Positions 1-11,474 of a DNA stretch of 64,000 nt are shown in pieces. Origin of the DNA: Apostichopus japonicus (lineage: Eukaryota; Echinodermata; Holothuroidea; Aspidochirotida; Stichopodidae). The translations under genes were made by a program, and so were the position numbers. The stretch lies in contig NC_092579.1 of assembly GCF_037975245.1 (NCBI RefSeq), forward strand, positions 14,182,678 to 14,246,677, in the 5' to 3' direction. The notes beneath the pieces were generated by a model that had not been told where the DNA came from, ran no database searches, and saw only the letters and a program-made list of their open reading frames with translations. Position 1 is the stretch's first letter; each line of letters starts with the position of its first letter.

Positions 1-1242
1 CTAGTTTCTAAAATTTAATTAGTTTTATTAATTAGTGAGCTAATTATACACATTGATGATGTGACTGCCTAATTTTATGTTATGTTATTCCTTTGTGTTA
101 ACAAACATTGTTTCAAGGTCATAGAACACAGGTTTGTGGCCTAAGAGCGATTTTTTAAAATAGTTTGTCGTCTTTGAAAAGAGGAACGTCACATTATTCA
201 AATGATATATGAGGGCTTGCATTTAGGGCTAAGATAAGACATTTTGATGAGTGCAACACTCATCTTCATAGTTTGCACATATTTAATGAGTTTCCTAGAT
301 TAACCAAACCTTCAAATGTGTATATCTTGGAAACAAACGGACCTTTCCAAAAGATTTTGAATGAGAGTATCACACACAACAAATGTACTGAATATGAGAC
401 AGATTGGCTAGTTGTCCATAGTTCTTCGACCAGTGTTTTGAAACGCTTCTTTGCCATTGAACTGACCACGACATGTTTTTACAAATCCAGCAGTGCTGTC
501 CTGTAAACATCGTAAACCATTTAATCCCCCATTTACGAATATGGTCCAGAAGGTTTTGTGCCATTTCAACACGATAGTACGCAACAGTTTTGTGTGAGTC
601 GTCACTGCATATTTAGTCGGGGGGGGGGGGGGGGGTTAAATGCAAATGTATAGAGCTTGCGCTCTCGAGGTCTAGTAGATAGACTTCCACTACTACGATT
701 TGACACTCAAAACGTAGGATACACTAATCTAATGTAATAGCCGGGTTAGTCTGCAACAGGGAGGAAACGTTTATCCCCAAAACAGGCTCGCCAAACCGCA
801 TGATATAGGTAACTGTCATCAGTTGTGCTCAAATAGGCTAAAAATTCAAATAGTGGTCACTGCCTTATTGATATCTGGATATAATATGGATGATCAAAGC
901 AAATAGGAATATAATTTTGAAGTATTCTGGCTATTTTTGCATGCTCAAAGTTTTGGTCAATCAAACTGATGATGACCTTTAAATGATTAAAAGACCGCAC
1001 TGGTACCACAAGTCATGCACGAAAACCAAACCACGTTACTGATCCACCCTCAACCCAGTTCCCTTACGTCATACATGGCCAACCGTATACGTCGAAACTG
1101 ACTGTTTGACCATCGTCAGGTGTGTGCGAGTCCGTTAGAAAGTAAACATACTATTCAAAGAAACTTCACCCATGAAAGAACCCTGGCACTTAATTAACCA
1201 AACACTTAACCCCAGTCCCCTTGCATCGAGAATGAGTATGTC
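1..1242. other. No gene seen
   Basis: AT-rich DNA with a G homopolymer at about 618-635. Short open frames at 266-605 overlap on both strands, have no splice sites around them and resemble no family I know, so I treat them as chance frames. Confidence 0.6.
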
Positions 1243-1402
1243 AATGTATGTCGTCCAGTTACAGAGTTGTTGACAATTGACAATTCATAATCACGTTAAA
1301 ATATGAATCTAAGAGACTGACTTCGGTCAGCTTGCGGCTTTGATAAGCCAATGATGGCTTCTTCGCGAGTTCCTGCTTGCATGAGGATCTAAAATACATA
1401 CA
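1243..1402 (+). mobile_element. tRNA-derived SINE, copy 1 (head truncated)
   Basis: This copy begins at the ATGTATGTCGTCCAGTTACA motif and lacks the tRNA-like head seen in copies 2 and 4. It keeps the central block (GACTTCGGTCAGCTTGCGGC, then a GATAAGCCAATGATGGCTTC segment) and the tail GAGGATCTAAAATACATAC. The same body occurs at 7315-7545, 42647-42858 and 43182-43414, always on the plus strand. Confidence 0.8.
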
Positions 1403-1644
1403 ATACATGCATCATCGTCAAATGTATATCACGATTCCCTTAGAAAGGGAACAATACTACACAAGATCTCAGCCAAAAGCCCGAGAACTTCACTGACTTC
1501 CAAGTAATATTTGTACTTCTCCAGTTGTAGGCTTATCATATGCATGTACTGTTGATCAACATTGCCATTTGGTTTAACACGAGTTGTGTACCAAGAAAAT
1601 TGTGTAATATACTCCTAGCTGCAGTTGCCTTTGAACAGATAAGC

Positions 1645-1985
1645 CAGTGACGTAGGAAGGTACTTTTGAGTGGGGGGGGGGGCTGAAGACTGATGGCCGG
1701 CCTGGGGGAGGGGTCTAAGGGGAGGGGGTGTCCCCCTCCCCTTTGGAAATTTTTTGCATTTCCAGGTGGCCTCAGATGCAATTTGGTGCAATATAGCACA
1801 CTTCAACTCCCACTCCATTTTGTAAATAATTTTGCATTTTCACCTGGCCTTAGATGCAATTTGGTGCTCCAATGAGATTTTTTCTCATTTGGAAATGAAA
1901 AAGGGGTTTTCTGACTGGCGAAGCGGGGGGGGGGGGGCGGAATAATACTTCCGCCCCCCATATTTTGGGGGCTCCTACGCCCTTG
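1645..1985. mobile_element. hAT-type miniature element with AGATAAGC duplication
   Basis: The element starts CAGTGACGTAGG and ends CCTACGCCCTTG, which are imperfect inverted repeats. It is flanked on both sides by the identical octamer AGATAAGC (1637-1644 and 1986-1993). An 8-bp target duplication and CAGTG-like ends are typical of the hAT superfamily. The 341-bp body is rich in G and C runs and codes for nothing, so it would have moved with a transposase supplied from elsewhere. Confidence 0.85.
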
Positions 1986-2149
1986 AGATAAGCAAATGTT
2001 TACGTAACAAACATGTCGCCTAACAAAAGGACATATTCCAGGAGGAATGGAACTTACGCTGGACTTGCGTCTGTTTTGTTTATATATGCAAAACTTCCAA
2101 CAACCGCATTGCTTTGGAATTTATTAATCTCAGTTCAAAGTCCAGCTTT

Positions 2150-2305
2150 TTCAATAGGTTAATTTACTACACGTGTCTCTTCACAATTCGTTTAGTGTTT
2201 GTTGGCTGCGCACCTTTTCCAGCAGTTGCTTCTATACAAGAAGACAGCTCAGGTTGACTGCAGCCGCCATTCCATTTATTTCTATTTTGTTTGCTGTATA
2301 TAACG
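2150..2305 (+). other. Probable non-coding first exon of the KDEL protein gene
   Basis: A very strong splice donor (AACG|GTAAGTATAT) follows position 2305. The next good acceptor downstream is at 4151-4152, 20 bases before the start codon of the gene at 4173. I infer that the region upstream of 2305 is the 5' untranslated exon. Its start is not defined by the sequence and the left limit is approximate. Confidence 0.4.
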
Positions 2306-2506
2306 GTAAGTATATATCATCATTTCCTATTTTAAGCCAGTCTGCAAAATAGTTTGAAAGACAGTTACAATGTATATAAGCGGCATACACGACGAGTCAA
2401 GGCAGTTATCTGAAGTTCCAACCTATGATGTGTAGAATATGCTTCTTGAAAGTGGCTTAACTTAGAATTCTGAATGATACTGTTTCGGTAAACGGCTCGA
2501 CTGCTT

Positions 2507-2570
2507 GTGCAGATATATGAGAGCGGTCATTGTGCAGATATATGAGAGCGGTCATCATGAGAGCGGTCAT
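2507..2570. repeat. Short 25-bp tandem repeat
   Basis: The unit GTGCAGATATATGAGAGCGG plus TCATT is present twice, followed by a partial copy (ATGAGAGCGGTCATT). It lies in the first intron of the KDEL protein gene. Confidence 0.7.
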
Positions 2571-3373
2571 TTTGTGTTGAAGGTTTGTAGGCTCTGTGGG
2601 CCTAATTTTAGTGTTAATTTAAAACATCAAAATCTTAGTACGTATTATTGTTGCCCCTTTCTTGTTTTCCGAACATCGTGCGATCAACCCTATTATCACA
2701 GCAAATATCTTCCCCTTACTGTGGTCATCGCAACTTTACGGCGTTCACAATATGGTTGTTTTTACAAAGTAGACTTTGGCCTTCTACACAGAGCTTCAAT
2801 AGCATAACGTGGTACTCTAATATATATATTAATTCATCATCTTGGTCCCCAAATGCGAAAATAGGGCTAAGACTTTCGCTAACAAGGGACCGGAAAGTCC
2901 CTCTTCAGCATCCTAGGACACAGATGTAGTGTTACAAAGAGATGGCGCTACTCATAAATAGGTAGTACCTTGGCATTGTAAATCGTACTTAGTATAAACT
3001 GTAATGTCTTAGCCAAAATCCCATAGCGGAAATCTGGAGAAATTTGGCGGCAGCACCTCAAAGTAGGCCAATATGTCGATGGCCTCAGCTGAATGATACA
3101 CGTTAATAATGGAATCACGTAAGATTGCACAAGGAGTTAACTTTCGGTCAAGTAAAAAACTAACAGGACTTTAAAATCCCGGCCTAAGTTAGAACTAACT
3201 TACACTGCCATTACACATTTACAGTAAGCCTAGGCATATAGCAACCAGCAATGGAAGCTTGATGCCTGTATGCCCTCAGCATGGACAGGGTTTCTGTAAA
3301 TGTTGCATTGGAGCATATAAATTTAGGCTTGCATTTATAAGACAGGCCTAAGCCTTGGATTCTTTCACATCAG

Positions 3374-3760
3374 CAGTGGCATCCCTAAGGGGGGACCAGG
3401 GGGGGTGCCCTCCCCAAAAAATTCTGCCCACCCAGGTGCCCCGAGATGCGAATTGTAGTGTTAAAAAAATACTCCAAACAAAATCTTTATCTGCCTCTAT
3501 TAAAAACATAAAAATTGGACAGACTACAGTACAGTAGGCCCGGAAATTCTTTTGAACATAAAGTTTAATACTTCAAGACTTTGCACACTGTAGCACCAGA
3601 TTGCATCTAAGGACCGTTAATTAATCTAAAATTTCTCAAATGGGAGACACCCCCTCCCCTTAGACCAATCCCCAGGACAGAATTCACAAAGATTGTGCCC
3701 CCTAATTAAGTGATGTGCCCCCCCAAGATTGAAATTCTTTAATGTCTGTAGATGCCACTG
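3374..3760. mobile_element. hAT-type miniature element with CACATCAG duplication
   Basis: The inverted ends are CAGTGGCATC (3374) and GATGCCACTG (3751-3760), a perfect 10-bp pair. The octamer CACATCAG flanks both sides (3366-3373 and 3761-3768). The 387-bp body is non-coding and C/G-run rich like the element at 1645-1985; both include the motif AGATGC..AATT. It sits in the first intron of the KDEL protein gene. Confidence 0.87.
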
Positions 3761-4172
3761 CACATCAGGCAGTAGATAGCAAATGCCACTTCAACAAATA
3801 CCACCCTTGTGGCCTTTTTGCATGGCTCTATTAAACTGTACACTCCTCACTGACATGGTAAAATTGTGACGTGCAACTACAAAGCAGTTGTCTGAATTTG
3901 AGTCATTCCAAAACTTTGGATTGTAACTACTGTACTGTACATTGTACGCAGAGTATAAGCCTAGTTTTCTCAACTGAAATTAGGCCTGAAGCTTTTACAA
4001 GGTGTCATCTGCAAACAATTTATAAATGCACATTGGGTTTGCACACGATTTCAATGATCAAGGAACTTAAAAAATCAGTATTGAAAAAATTAAAATGCGT
4101 ATCAAAATTTGATTGTTGATGTTGTAAAGAATTTGCCTTTCTCGCTTCACAGATCCACTGTTGACAGGAACG

Positions 4173-7100
4173 ATGGATATCTGCAGAATTCTACGATGCT
4201 TCACCATTTTGTTTATATCTTTGATGTTTTATGGAGTTGAAGGAGTCAAACCCACAAATCTTGCAAGAGGTACATATGATGTAACTTGTAGGGAATAAGT
4301 TGGTTTTGACTGTCTCATGGCAAGTGTGAGATTCATATTTATAGTAGTAGCATGGCTTATTTAGTGGTAAGAATTTCTTAATGTTTGGTATTTGGACTGT
4401 AAATGGATAGCGATTTTTCATAATTATAAAGATTTAGCTTTATTAAGCTATTATTAAGATTAGCTTATTCTCTTTTGGGAAAGTTCTACATTGAAAACAA
4501 AATGAAATGGATTCCCCAAGCTTTTATTGCATTTCAAATGGCTAATTCTTTCATGGAAGGCAACATTCAGATACTATTTGCAGCACAGTAAGAATGTGAG
4601 TGTAACTACAACGAAATTTACATTAATGTCACTAAAAGGAACCTCGACCGAGTTACTATTATGTATCAAAGCCACTTATGGGCTCTAAATGTATCATAGC
4701 AAGCTATACCATATACAGTATTGCCAATTAAAATTTGCCCTCACACTATGCCACAATACCATCATAAATCTGAAAGCTACATTTGATGTAATTGCTTTAT
4801 ATTTAATATCTCTGTGAGGAATATAGAAAGTGTAATTAAGTATTGCTCAGTTTTGACAAAAGTTTGGGTTGTAAGTATCTGTCAACCAATGGCTGTCTGT
4901 GGGCTGAATCATCATATGGTATCAATATTGAAATTTTAATTGCTTAAATGGTGACCAAATATATTTTAACGATCACTGTACTGTTTCTCATTATTTTACA
5001 GAGGTTGTTTGTGAAGGATGTCATGCTGTTATAACTGGTGAGATTTTAAGAACCTGTCCTAATGGTCACTCAGACGATGATTTAAAACTAATAAAGAAAA
5101 AAACCCAAAACAGAACAATGGCTACTTTATAATTACTGTGAGAGCAACACCCTAGCCATTGTTAGCAACTTATAGCACTCTTCAGTGAAAAGTCAATTTC
5201 TTGACGGGCAATTGAACCTACCATTACAATAGGTATAGTCGTGCTTAAAAGGATAAATTTGGTTAATTTTAGGAGAAAAAGTTAGATTATCGCTGATCAA
5301 CCATGGCATGATATTTAATTTGGAAGGATCTAAAAATTTAAACCATTGGTTTTGGTTCTTATATTCATCAGGTAGTGCAAAAAAAATTCCCAAGTTTGGT
5401 CCATGTTGCTACACTTTTTGTGTTGATGTAGTTGTCTGTCAGTGAGATTTTTAACAGGCCGTGAACTTGAGAGACTTGTGAAATTTCTTTCTTCACTTCC
5501 TTGGTGATAAAATGATATGAATACCATAGGCAAGAAGTCTCTGTAAAATCTAACAGGACACAGATTAAGCTATGAAGGAAGTTTACAGTAAAGATAAATT
5601 TTGGTAGTTTATAGGAGTCTGATATGGATCTGTCTGCAACTGTCCCATGTTACATTACAAATTCGGAATTTATTGGTGGAGCACTGCACTCCTATGTGAG
5701 GGGCATAGAACAGATAAGTATTTGTGGACTTTCTCGGGAACACCCCAACTTTATGCAACAATCGGAGTGGTTGTGGACTGGTAGTAGGTTTGATCCACTG
5801 TGGCAGATATTGAAATACTATACATAAACAGGCCATATTTGCAATATTTCCTTTTTTCTTGACCTTTCAGCTAAGGTCATGCGTAGTATCTATTCCCTTT
5901 TAAGGGACCTTGTGATACACATCAGTTGACGATGATCACACAATTAGGCTCGATGCTAGGGGAAAGTGGATCAGTGAAGTTTTTTGGGTGTCGTGATTAG
6001 GTTATATCTGAAGTGACATTTCATAAACTAAAGTATCATACTCACAAGAGTTTCTTCTGTTTACATACTTTCAGAGGCCAACGCTATTCTTGGTACCGGT
6101 AAAAGAGGGAGTGCACAAATCCGTCAGGCGTTGCAGAATGTTTGCCAAATCAACAGACTAACCAAGTATGAATTCAGCCCACCAAATATGGTCAAGGCTT
6201 GTGACTACTGGAAGAGTAAGTCCCATTTGTTTTACATTAGCTGACATGATGAAATAATTTGGCAGTGTCGTTCAAAAGGTAACCTGAATATTTAGTCCAT
6301 TGTAGCTACTCTGAATGCAATGACCATGTGACTATGATATATTTCTTTGAAGAAAGTCAAGACATGCTGAGGGGAGGAGAAAGTTTATATTTAGTGGTAC
6401 CAGATTTTAAGTCCAAAAGCAATATGCCTAAGTTCCAAGATCAGAATATTTTACAGGGAATTGTTACTTTTTGACAATTTGCCTTGTTGTACTGACATTT
6501 GAAGTAGCCAGGTGGGTAGATAACTGAAAGTGTTTTCCATCCAATGTTTTTATTACAACTATGTTGAAACTACCTGAACATCGGGATATTCAAGGTTTCC
6601 CTCCATTTAGCTAAGACATATGTGGGTTTACATTTGATTGAGCATCTTAATTAGTGAATGATTAAGTTGTAATTAAACATTCAATCTAATACAATGTCCT
6701 TTATCCTGTATAAGTATTTTAATAACAGATTGTTTAAGAGTTGCCTGCCTTTCCTTTTTAATAACAGAACTTTTTGCCAAATTGATTGTACCAACTCAAA
6801 ATGCATGACAGTGGTAACATAATCATATAGTTTATAGTATACTGGCATCCAGAGTAACTTCTTGTTGGCCACTTGTATACTTACCTTGGCGCATGCATGG
6901 TCCATGATGATATTGTGTGATCCACATAAAGATAGTGTGCAAGCTGAATGTTATTACTATTAAATGAGCAATAGGAATGCAGTTATTTGTCAACCTGCAT
7001 TCAAAATTGATTTAATTACATTATTTATCACCAGATAATTATATTGACGAGGTCAAAGACGTTTTGGCGGACGGTGGAGAACTTGAAGACCAAGAAATTC

Positions 7101-9275
7101 AGTTGTGTTTTGTTGAGACCGATGCTTGCCAAAGAGTTGATAGGTCACAATTCCGAATCAACAAATACCCTGGACCAGTAAGTATTTTCTTATTGGGGGT
7201 GGATCCAGGTAGTGAGCCCAGGCCTCATCTTCTTTGTTGGCACTAAAAATAAGCTTTAAACATATTTGTTCTCAAAACATCACAATAAGTTGGTATTAAT
7301 GTGGAGTATTGGAGTGTTATCTCAGTGGTCAACGCCGTTGTCTTTCAACCATAAGGTCCCAAGTTTGAGTCAATCCATGATTAATATATGTCGTCCAGTT
7401 ACAGAGTTGTTGACAATTGACAATTCATAATCATGGACATTAAATATGAATGTAAGAGACTGACTTCGGTCAGTGGCTTTCTTATGCCAATCATGGCTTC
7501 TTCGTGAGTTTCTGCTTGCAGGAGGATCTAAAATGCATACATACATCGCGGAAACATTTAGCATCCTTCTTGTGATGGCATTTCCTGTGTTTTTAAGATT
7601 TTTTCTTGAGCACCGCTATTGTGGTAGTAATATTGACATTTACCTACCGAGAAATCCTGGATCCATCACTGTGTTTGCTATGTGCAGAGAAATCCTGGCT
7701 CCACCATGGTGTGTGCTATGTGCATGTGGTCTAATACGTTGATTCATTGTATACTTTCTCTGTACTGACCAGTCAATTTAGGATGGACAAATTGCTATAT
7801 ATAAGTCCCACGGTAAATAGTTTATTATACACAGGAGTATTTTGTAATATACAAAGAAGAATAAAAACTGCCATGCAAATTTGAACATTAAATTTGACCC
7901 TGATTTGTTGTTTGTAACAAGTTGTAATAAGTAATAAGTTGTCTAAACACTTCCAGCCAAATTCTCTTTTACTGCAATCTGTACTGTTCAGTGTGGTTGT
8001 AGGCATTTCAGTCAGCCCTGTGAAATTTACACATCTTGATCATGTAGTGTCTGGAATCTCTAATTAAAGAAAGAGGTGGGCTATAAAAAGGCTAAAGGGG
8101 TATTGTGCTGCAGGGGTGAGGGGGGGAAATTTGGATGTACCTTAGGAAAGTGGTTTTCAAAATTACCTGAGCTGCAAAGTATTTAAAAAGTCATGGGTGA
8201 ATAGAACTAAACCTATGTCAGCAAGCTGGTCAAATCATAAAAGTACCAGGTCTTGGCCATGTTATAAAACCCCATTGGTTGTCTATGACTGACTACTGTT
8301 CAATTTCTTTTTAGAGTAAGAGTAAAATAGATGCTGCCCTCAGTCCAGAGGAGAAGGAGGAGGAGGAGGAAGAAGATGAAGAGGTTGCATTAGATGAGGA
8401 AGGAGAAACGGGGGAAGAAGTGTTTGCCACTGATGAAGTCGGTAAGTCATTAGCTTTTAATTTATCAATTAGGTTCACCATGTTTGTGCCATTTACTACG
8501 AAATTTGGAGCTGTTCTTGCAATCATAATTTGGGCAACTAATTGAAACTGTTTGTGGCAAGTACAGTGACCATCAATGCTGTTATCAATATATATGGTCA
8601 TTGATAAAACCAAAACCAGATATACATATTTCATCTTTTGTTAAAACTCATGATTTATATGTTAATTGAGACAGTCAGCCCACCATTTTAAAATGCTTGA
8701 TTACAAAGTCGAGTTCTCATAGGTTCTTCGATTGGTAGGCTGGTTATAACTGTAGGCTAGAAAGTTTAATTATCAGTTAATTATCATTGGTACGTCAGGG
8801 TGGGTTTTAATAAGATTTATTTTTCTTGTCTACAGAGGAAGATAAACAGGAGACAGAAGACGAGGAGGAAGCGGCCAGAGATGTTGAAGAAGAGACGGCC
8901 GTTGAGGAAGAGAAGAAGATGGATGAGGATGGTGATGATGATGATGCAGAGGAGGAAAGAGGCGAGACCAGCGAAGAAGATGATTCAGAGAAAGATGAAT
9001 CCCGCAAGAAGAGAAAAGAAGGGAAGGAGGGGAAGGGAAAGAAAGGAAAAGATGGTAAAAAAGATAAAGGAAAGAAGAAAGCAGATAAAAAGAAAGGGAA
9101 GGGAGAAGACAAGAGAAAGGGAGACAAAAAGAAAGGAGAGGAAAATAAGAAAAATAAAGGAAAGAAAGATAAATACGACAAGGGTGGTAAGAAAGGCAAG
9201 AAAGATGGAGACAAAAATAAGAACAATGACAAAAAAAGTAAGAAGGGTAAAAAAAATAAAAAAGATGAACTTTGA
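4173..9275 (+). CDS. ER-retained saposin/canopy-like protein with charged tail and KDEL
   Basis: Six coding exons join in phase: 4173-4269, 5002-5037, 6075-6215, 7035-7177, 8315-8441 and 8836-9275 (984 bases, 327 residues). All introns are GT..AG and several donors read GTAAGT. Residues 1-24 form a signal peptide (LRCFTILFISLMFYGVEG). Residues 33-128 hold six cysteines (36, 39, 68, 87, 116, 123) in saposin-fold order: CxxC, single C, C before an amphipathic helix (CDYWKNNYIDEVKDVL), then LCFVETDAC. This resembles canopy (DUF3456) proteins, which are ER co-chaperones for membrane and secreted proteins, and more loosely MANF. Residues about 148-205 are mostly Glu/Asp; about 210-323 are Lys/Gly/Asp rich and low in complexity; the chain ends KDEL. 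The signal peptide plus KDEL place it in the ER lumen; the charged tail may bind calcium (inference). The start is the only ATG ahead of the hydrophobic stretch. Family assignment is moderate; the gene model is strong. Confidence 0.85.
7315..7545 (+). mobile_element. tRNA-derived SINE, copy 2
   Basis: The tRNA-like head is present: an A-box-like TATCTCAGTGGTCAACGCC and a B-box-like AGTTTGAGTCAATCC. The shared body (ATATGTCGTCCAGTTACAG, GACTTCGGTCAG, CCAATCATGGCTTCTTC) and the tail GATCTAAAATGCATACATAC follow. It lies in the sense orientation in the intron between coding exons 4 and 5 of the KDEL protein gene. Confidence 0.85.
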
Positions 9276-9468
9276 TCGACAAAAAATGCCCGACTCAGGG
9301 TTAAACTCGGTTAGTTGAACACTATTATATAGAGATGAGAAATAAGCTATGCAATGTTTGCTTTTGTAATTAATAATTTCTTTACACTTATGATTTGATT
9401 CCATCCTTGACCACTGGGAAACACTTACATTCCGTATAAACAATGTTAAATTAATTGATAAATGCAAT

Positions 9469-9474
9469 AATAAA
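9469..9474 (+). terminator. Polyadenylation signal of the KDEL protein gene
   Basis: AATAAA lies 194 bases after the TGA at 9273-9275, in AT-rich DNA. It is the first canonical hexamer downstream of the coding region. Confidence 0.55.
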
Positions 9475-9589
9475 CCAGAATGCAAAAATGCATTTGAGTT
9501 TCGATTACTTCATTGCAACAGACTTCTGCTTATTCACCAGAAACAGCTATTATAATATAAATGTCCTGATTTCTACCATGAGATATGCT

Positions 9590-10195
9590 ATCATGTTGAA
9601 ATGGTTTCCAGAGTTTGACTGCTGGTGACCCAGATGACCTTTGACCTCTACCATTCAATATAATGCATCCGCATGCCACTTATAAACAATCTCCATGCTT
9701 CCTAACTAGAGATATAGTGTTACAAGGTTTTTAGTGTTTGACATCTGGTGACCTCAGATTACCTTTAACCTCCACATTAAACAATAAACTTCTTCTCTAT
9801 ATGATCAATGCACATGCCAAGTATAACAAGATTACCACAATTTGACCCCTGGTAATGCCAAATGTCCTTTGATCTCCACCAAAAATAATAAGGGGCTTGA
9901 ACTCAACATGTCACAACTACGTACTTAATATGAGATTAGTCCAAGCTTTCCTTCATGAGATATCGTGTTTACATGTTTTCAAAATTTGACCTCTGGTGAC
10001 CCCAAATGACATTTGACCTCCCAGAAAACAATGATAGGGTTCTTCTACTCAATGTGGTATTCCTACACCCCAATTATGAAATTGGTCCAATTTTCCCTTC
10101 TTGAGATATCGTTTTTGCAAGCAATGCATCACACACACACATACTCTACGCCTGCATGAATGCATAGGTTACGATTATCATCATAACTAAAACTT
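9590..10195. repeat. Tandem TTTGACC units with terminal hairpin, array A
   Basis: Four or so diverged units of roughly 120-140 bases contain variants of TTTGACCTCTGGTGACC, AAATGACCTTTGACCTCCA and TTGAGATATCGTGTT. They lead into a CA run (about 10131-10142) and then a small inverted repeat near 10167-10188 (GTTACGAT..ATCATAAC). The same order is seen at 18690-19445, so this looks like one transposed family rather than a local satellite. Confidence 0.7.
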
Positions 10196-10612
10196 GACAG
10201 TTAGACTCGCTCCCAGGGGCCTTTTCATTCTTCATTGAAGAAAGAGCACTAAAACATTCCTCTAAACCTAAAGGTCCATCGCAAGAACTTGAATCATCTT
10301 GGTTCAACTGGAGGTGATCTAGTTCATAAAAGAAGCTAGATGGGGGGGGGGGGGAGGGGGGGGGGAAATGGTTATTAGTATATAATGTCCTATAAAAATC
10401 TTTAATATTGATTAGAATATCAGTACTCTCTGAATACATTTGGCCGTTTTCTCCAATGAGCTTACGAGTTGTATTGTTACTTCTATTTCTTTTTTTCTAG
10501 ATTAAGAAAACACCTTGTATTTTTACCCCTTCCTCTACCCATCTTGCACAAGATCTTATAATAGTTTTTTCAACTTTTAATCGTAGAAGGTTAAAAGCTC
10601 GGTTTGAGCATT
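10190..10612 (-). pseudogene. L1-like LINE ORF2 fragment
   Basis: Read on the minus strand, the pieces RSCARWVEEGVKIQGVF, FLNLEKK and RKLIGENGQMYSESTDILIN, then FYRTLYTNN and EECFSALSSMKNEKAPGSES, match the linker between endonuclease and reverse transcriptase of L1/Tx1-type LINEs (the usual patterns are RWIEEGEKNTKYFLNLEKRN and KAPGxDG). At least one frameshift separates GVF from FLNLEKK. A C/G homopolymer interrupts the middle (plus strand about 10343-10364). It is a dead fragment without catalytic motifs. Confidence 0.75.
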
Positions 10613-10617
10613 ATTTA

Positions 10618-10882
10618 GCTTAAAATGATGAAATGATAAAATGTTGAAGTGTAAAATGGTTAAATGATAAAATGATAAAATGGTGAAGTGGTGAAATATT
10701 GAAATGGTAAATGGTAAAATGGTAAATTGGTAAAATGGTGAAATGGTAAAATGGTGAAATGGTAACATGGTAAAATAGTGAAATAGTAAAATGATAAAAT
10801 GATAAGATGGTGAAATGATGAATTAATGAAATGATAAAATGGTGAAAAGATGAAATGATGAAATTGTAAAATAGTAAAGTGA
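10618..10882. repeat. Degenerate AAATGGT-type tandem repeat
   Basis: Short units of about 8-10 bases (GATAAAATG, GTGAAATG, GTAAAATG) repeat irregularly over 260 bases. Minus-strand frames through it give only FHHFTILPFY-type low-complexity peptide and are not genes. Confidence 0.85.
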
Positions 10883-10933
10883 CATTATGACGTCAATGAC
10901 AGCATCGACAGTATCATTAGTGAAATTTCTTTT

Positions 10934-11474
10934 GAATATCTCTGGCTTACAATACTTCCGAATAGTTAAACTGACTTAGGAATATATATGGCTTACAACA
11001 CTTACAAATAGTTAAACTTACTTATGAATATAGGTGGCTTACTATACTTCCGAATAGTTAAACTCACCTATGCATATATGTGGCTTACAATACTTATGAA
11101 TAGTTAACCTTACTTATGAATATCTGTGGCTTACAATACTTACGAATAGTTAAACGTACATGTGTGTATATGTGGCTTACAATACTTACAAATAGTGAAA
11201 CTTACTTATGTGTATATGTGGCTTACAATACTTACGAATAGTTAAACTTAATTATGAATATCTGTGACTTAAAATACCTACGAATAGTTAAACTTACTTA
11301 TGAATATGCGTGGCTTACAATACTTAAGAATAGTTATGTTAATATGTGGCATAAAATACCAACGAATAGTTAAGCTTACTTATGTATATATGTGGCTTAC
11401 AATACTTAAGAATAGTTAAACTTAGTTAAGAATATCTGTGACTTAAAATACCTACGAATAGTTAAAATTACTTA
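10934..11474. repeat. 46-bp minisatellite, left half
   Basis: About eleven copies of a 46-bp unit run head to tail: TATGAATATCTGTGGCTTAC, then AATACTTACGAATAGTTAAA, then CTTACT. The array breaks at 11474 and resumes in the same register at 15330, where the same unit continues. Confidence 0.9.

Noticed and set aside
8800..9485. Overlapping frames opposite and out of frame to the last exon of the KDEL protein gene
   Set aside because: Shadows of the purine-rich charged-tail exon; only the frame ending KDEL joins the upstream exons.
10577..10768. 63-codon minus frame rich in Phe, His and Thr
   Set aside because: Translation of the degenerate AAATGGT repeat.
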